NCBI RefSeq assembly: GCF_910593785.1
Contig: NZ_CAJVAP010000001.1
Coordinates: 62,001 to 126,000 of the forward strand
Source of the DNA: Leucobacter soli
GTDB lineage: Bacteria > Actinomycetota > Actinomycetes > Actinomycetales > Microbacteriaceae
Direction of reading: 5' to 3'
DNA: 64,000 nucleotides
Shown here: in pieces, positions 62,264 through 64,000 of the stretch
How the letters are laid out: every line of letters starts with the position of its first letter
How positions within the stretch are numbered: position 1 is the first letter of the stretch
Program-made: the position numbers and the translations under genes
Notes under the pieces: generated by a model
What the model was told of the DNA's origin: nothing
Database searches by the model: none
What the model saw: only the letters and a program-made list of their open reading frames with translations

Positions 62264-63228
62264 CGTGCCTCCCTCAGACGTTCGGCGGCCCGCAGGCGCA
62301 CGGGGATGGATCGGGGGTTGCGTTCGCGCTCGTCATCGCCGGCGAGTTCCGCGCCCCGGGTGAGCAGCGCGAACTCGGGGCGATGCTCCGGCAGCTCGAC
62401 GGGAAGCCCGGCGGGAGCGGTGGATCGGCTCCGGGACACCAGTTCGCGCTTCACGAGGCGGTCCTCGAGCGACTGGTAGCTCATCGCGACCAGGCGCCCG
62501 CCGAGCGTCAGGAGCGACAGCGCCGCGGGGATCGCGCGCTCGAGTGCGACGAGTTCGCCGTTCACTTCGACCCGCAGCGCCTGGAAGACCCGCTTCGCGG
62601 GGTGCCGCTGGTCCCGCACCGCAGCCGGCGTGGCCGCCTGGAGCACGTCGACGAGCCTGCCGCTGCGATCGATCGGGGCCTCGGCTCGTGCGGCGATGAT
62701 CGCGCGCGCGTAGCGGGCCGCGAGAGGCTCCTCGCCGTAGCGCTCGAAGATCGCACGCAGCCGGCCCTCGGGGGCCTCGGCCAGGATCTCGGCCGCCGTC
62801 GGTCCGACCCCCTGATCCATCCGCATGTCGAGCGGGGCGTCCTGCGCGTAGGCGAATCCACGATCGGCCTCGTCGAGCTGCAGCGAGCTGACGCCGAGGT
62901 CGAAGAGCGCTCCGTCGATCCGCTCGAAGCCGGCGCCGCGGACGGCCTCGACGATGCCGTCGTAGATGGTGTGCACGAGGATCGCTCGGTCGCCGAAGCG
63001 TTCGAGTCGGCGGCCGGCGAGGGCCAGCGCCTCGGCGTCCCGGTCCAAGCCGATGACGGTGAGGCCGGGATGGGCCTCGAGCAGCGCCGCGCTGTGCCCG
63101 CCCATGCCGAGAGTGGCGTCGACGATCACGGCGGACGGCCGCTCGGCGACCGGGGCGAGCAGTTCGAGGCAGCGCTCGAGCAGCACCGGCGTGTGCAGCT
63201 CCGCGGGATCCTGAGTGGTGTCGTCCAT
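62260..63228 (-). CDS. rsmH: 16S rRNA m4C1402 methyltransferase RsmH (MraW)
   Basis: RsmH methylates N4 of C1402 in 16S rRNA. The 322-aa protein has HTPVLLERCLELL, the SAM motif VDATLGMGGHSAALLE, GLDRDAEAL, ALFDLGVSSLQLDEADRGFAY, HPAKRVFQALRVEVN and SYQSLEDRLVKRE. Its ATG has no good ribosome binding site; AGGGGG lies 17 bases upstream within a foldable spacer. Confidence 0.96.
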   Translation of the reverse strand: MDDTTQDPAELHTPVLLERCLELLAPVAERPSAVIVDATLGMGGHSAALLEAHPGLTVIGLDRDAEALALAGRRLERFGDRAILVHTIYDGIVEAVRGAGFERIDGALFDLGVSSLQLDEADRGFAYAQDAPLDMRMDQGVGPTAAEILAEAPEGRLRAIFERYGEEPLAARYARAIIAARAEAPIDRSGRLVDVLQAATPAAVRDQRHPAKRVFQALRVEVNGELVALERAIPAALSLLTLGGRLVAMSYQSLEDRLVKRELVSRSRSTAPAGLPVELPEHRPEFALLTRGAELAGDDERERNPRSIPVRLRAAERLREAR

Positions 63229-63243
63229 AGCGCGTCGGGCGAT

Positions 63244-63324
63244 CTCGGCCCCCTGGTTCCTCGTCTACCCACCTGCCGCCGGGGAAGTGCGTCAGGGTGG
63301 TGAACGAGAAACCACGGGCCCGAG
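63244..63324 (-). ncRNA. Structured RNA between mraZ and rsmH, possibly an mraW-type motif
   Basis: On the minus strand the 81-nt spacer folds into one long arm: CTCGG with CCGAG at the base, GGTTTCTCGTTC with GACGAGGAACC in the middle (with wobble pairs and bulges), and CACC with GGTG around a loop with CCCCGG. It starts one base after the mraZ stop and ends 15 bases before rsmH; the G-rich part that could be the ribosome binding site is paired. A conserved mraW RNA motif upstream of mraW (rsmH) has been described in Actinobacteria; whether this is that motif is unchecked. Confidence 0.55.
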
Positions 63325-63325
63325 G

Positions 63326-63757
63326 TCAGAACATGCCCGGGATCACCTCCTCCTCGATCTCGGCGAAGGCCGTCTCCTGCTCCTGCAGGTAGCGCTGCCA
63401 GGCCCCGGCGTCCCAGATCTCGGCGCGGCTGCCCGCGCCGATGACCGCGAGATCGCGGTCGAGGCCGGCGTACTGGCGCAGGGCCGGCGGCACGGTGACG
63501 CGGCCCTGCTTGTCCGGGGTCTCGGCGTGGGCGCCCGAGAGGAAGACGCGCAGGTAGTCGCGGCCCTGCTTGGAGGTGATCGGCGCCTCTCGGATCCGAT
63601 CGTGCATCCGGGCGAACTCGGACTCGCCGAAGACGTACAGGCAGCGCTCCTGGCCGCGGGTCACCACCAGGCCGTCGGAGAGCTCGTCGCGGAACTTGGC
63701 GGGGAGGATCAGACGGCCCTTGTCGTCCAGCTTCGGCGTGAAGGTACCGAGGAACAT
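63326..63757 (-). CDS. mraZ: Transcriptional regulator MraZ
   Basis: MraZ is an AbrB-fold DNA-binding protein that regulates its own division cluster. The 143-aa protein has two MraZ repeats: [21 protein letters not shown] and [21 protein letters not shown]. The ATG follows AAGGAGAGCACG. It is the first gene of the dcw cluster, and six AGTGG boxes lie upstream. Confidence 0.96.
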   Translation of the reverse strand: MFLGTFTPKLDDKGRLILPAKFRDELSDGLVVTRGQERCLYVFGESEFARMHDRIREAPITSKQGRDYLRVFLSGAHAETPDKQGRVTVPPALRQYAGLDRDLAVIGAGSRAEIWDAGAWQRYLQEQETAFAEIEEEVIPGMF

Positions 63758-63815
63758 CGTGCTCTCCTTCCCCTCATCGGCCGGCCCGCGCCGTCGCGGG
63801 CGACGGGGTATGTCG

Positions 63816-63871
63816 CCACTTTACTCCACTTCACTCCACTTCCACCACTTTTACACCACTATTTCCCCACT
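63816..63871 (-). promoter_or_regulatory. MraZ operator array, six AGTGG boxes
   Basis: CCACT on the plus strand (AGTGG on the minus) starts at 63816, 63826, 63836, 63845, 63856 and 63867, so spacing is 10, 10, 9, 11 and 11 bp, about one helical turn. MraZ binds short G-rich direct repeats at about 10-bp spacing upstream of its own gene in the species studied. The promoter itself is not clear; TAAAGT lies within the array. Confidence 0.8.
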
Positions 63872-64000
63872 CGGTCCCTCTCCGGGAGCGGCACCCTCCC
63901 CGCCACCCCGTTTCCGGGCGCGCCGATACCTGGAAAGCCCGCGTCCGGACAGCCCGTACCAGGAGTCCGTTCCCGGGAGGCCGGCGCCCCGGCAACCGGT
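63872..64000. other. GC-rich spacer upstream of mraZ
   Basis: No gene is visible. It has weakly repeated CCGG/CCCGG-containing segments and may continue into the next gene beyond the window. Confidence 0.4.

Overview
The window is a high-GC, densely packed actinobacterial chromosome segment with no phage, insertion sequence, CRISPR array, tRNA or rRNA. Three things suggest the family Microbacteriaceae, possibly something close to Leucobacter: the gene neighbourhoods (aroC-aroE-mltG-ruvX-alaS, ruvAB-yajC-secDF-relA, HIT-phoH-ybeY-corC-era, hrcA-dnaJ, and a complete division/cell-wall cluster without ftsA), frequent GTG starts, and a MurE whose specificity loop reads DYHPR instead of DNPR. The genus is a guess; no marker in the window fixes it. 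Almost every gene is on the minus strand. The plus-strand genes are a DUF349 protein, an AbiEi-like orphan, a DUF2207 protein, a MOSC protein, rpsT and a second ssb.

Layout. Positions 1-5.8 kb hold an operon read leftward: small membrane protein, alaS, ruvX, mltG, aroE, aroC (cut by the window edge). rpsD (6.1-6.7 kb) starts with TTG and is followed by a perfect 78-bp tandem duplication and a hairpin. Positions 7.0-18.2 kb hold rarA, a DUF349 coiled-coil gene, an AbiEi-like orphan, relA/spoT (rel), secF, secD, yajC, ruvB and ruvA. leuA (18.3-20.0 kb) is preceded by a 14-codon leucine-rich leader peptide and a hairpin. Positions 20.2-27.6 kb hold DUF2207 and DUF5684 membrane proteins, then era, corC-like, ybeY, phoH, HIT and rsmE. 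Positions 27.8-33.9 kb hold dnaJ, hrcA with a perfect CIRCE operator, hemW, DUF1990 and lepA. Positions 34.0-40.3 kb hold MOSC, rpsT, a thioesterase, the ABC-F factor ettA, a lipoprotein, a paralogous ssb, msrA and nadE. Positions 40.4-49.2 kb hold dnaE, an RluA-family pseudouridine synthase, lspA, divIVA, yggT, sepF, yggS and ftsZ. Positions 49.4-63.8 kb hold ftsQ, murC, murG, ftsW, murD, mraY, murF, murE, ftsI, ftsL, rsmH and mraZ, most overlapping by 4 bp (ATGA/GTGA), so translational coupling is likely.

How the genes work together. murE to murG, mraY, ftsW and ftsI make and polymerise septal peptidoglycan. ftsZ, sepF, ftsQ, ftsL and divIVA build the divisome and polar scaffold. mraZ probably autoregulates the cluster through six AGTGG boxes at helical spacing. 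The other large theme is housekeeping translation, export and stress: S4, S20, AlaRS, Era, YbeY, RsmE, EttA, LepA; Sec accessory proteins; Rel; and HrcA/DnaJ.

The most interesting non-coding signals are a recurring TANNNT-N6-start arrangement implying leaderless mRNAs at many operon heads, the leuA leader, a foldable spacer between mraZ and rsmH, a hairpin in the ftsZ leader, a near-match LexA box upstream of ruvAB, and the 78-bp duplication after rpsD. I found no convincing wholly new multi-gene system. The region is mostly core genome, and the novelty is in regulation and in acidic repeat-coded inserts of otherwise standard proteins.
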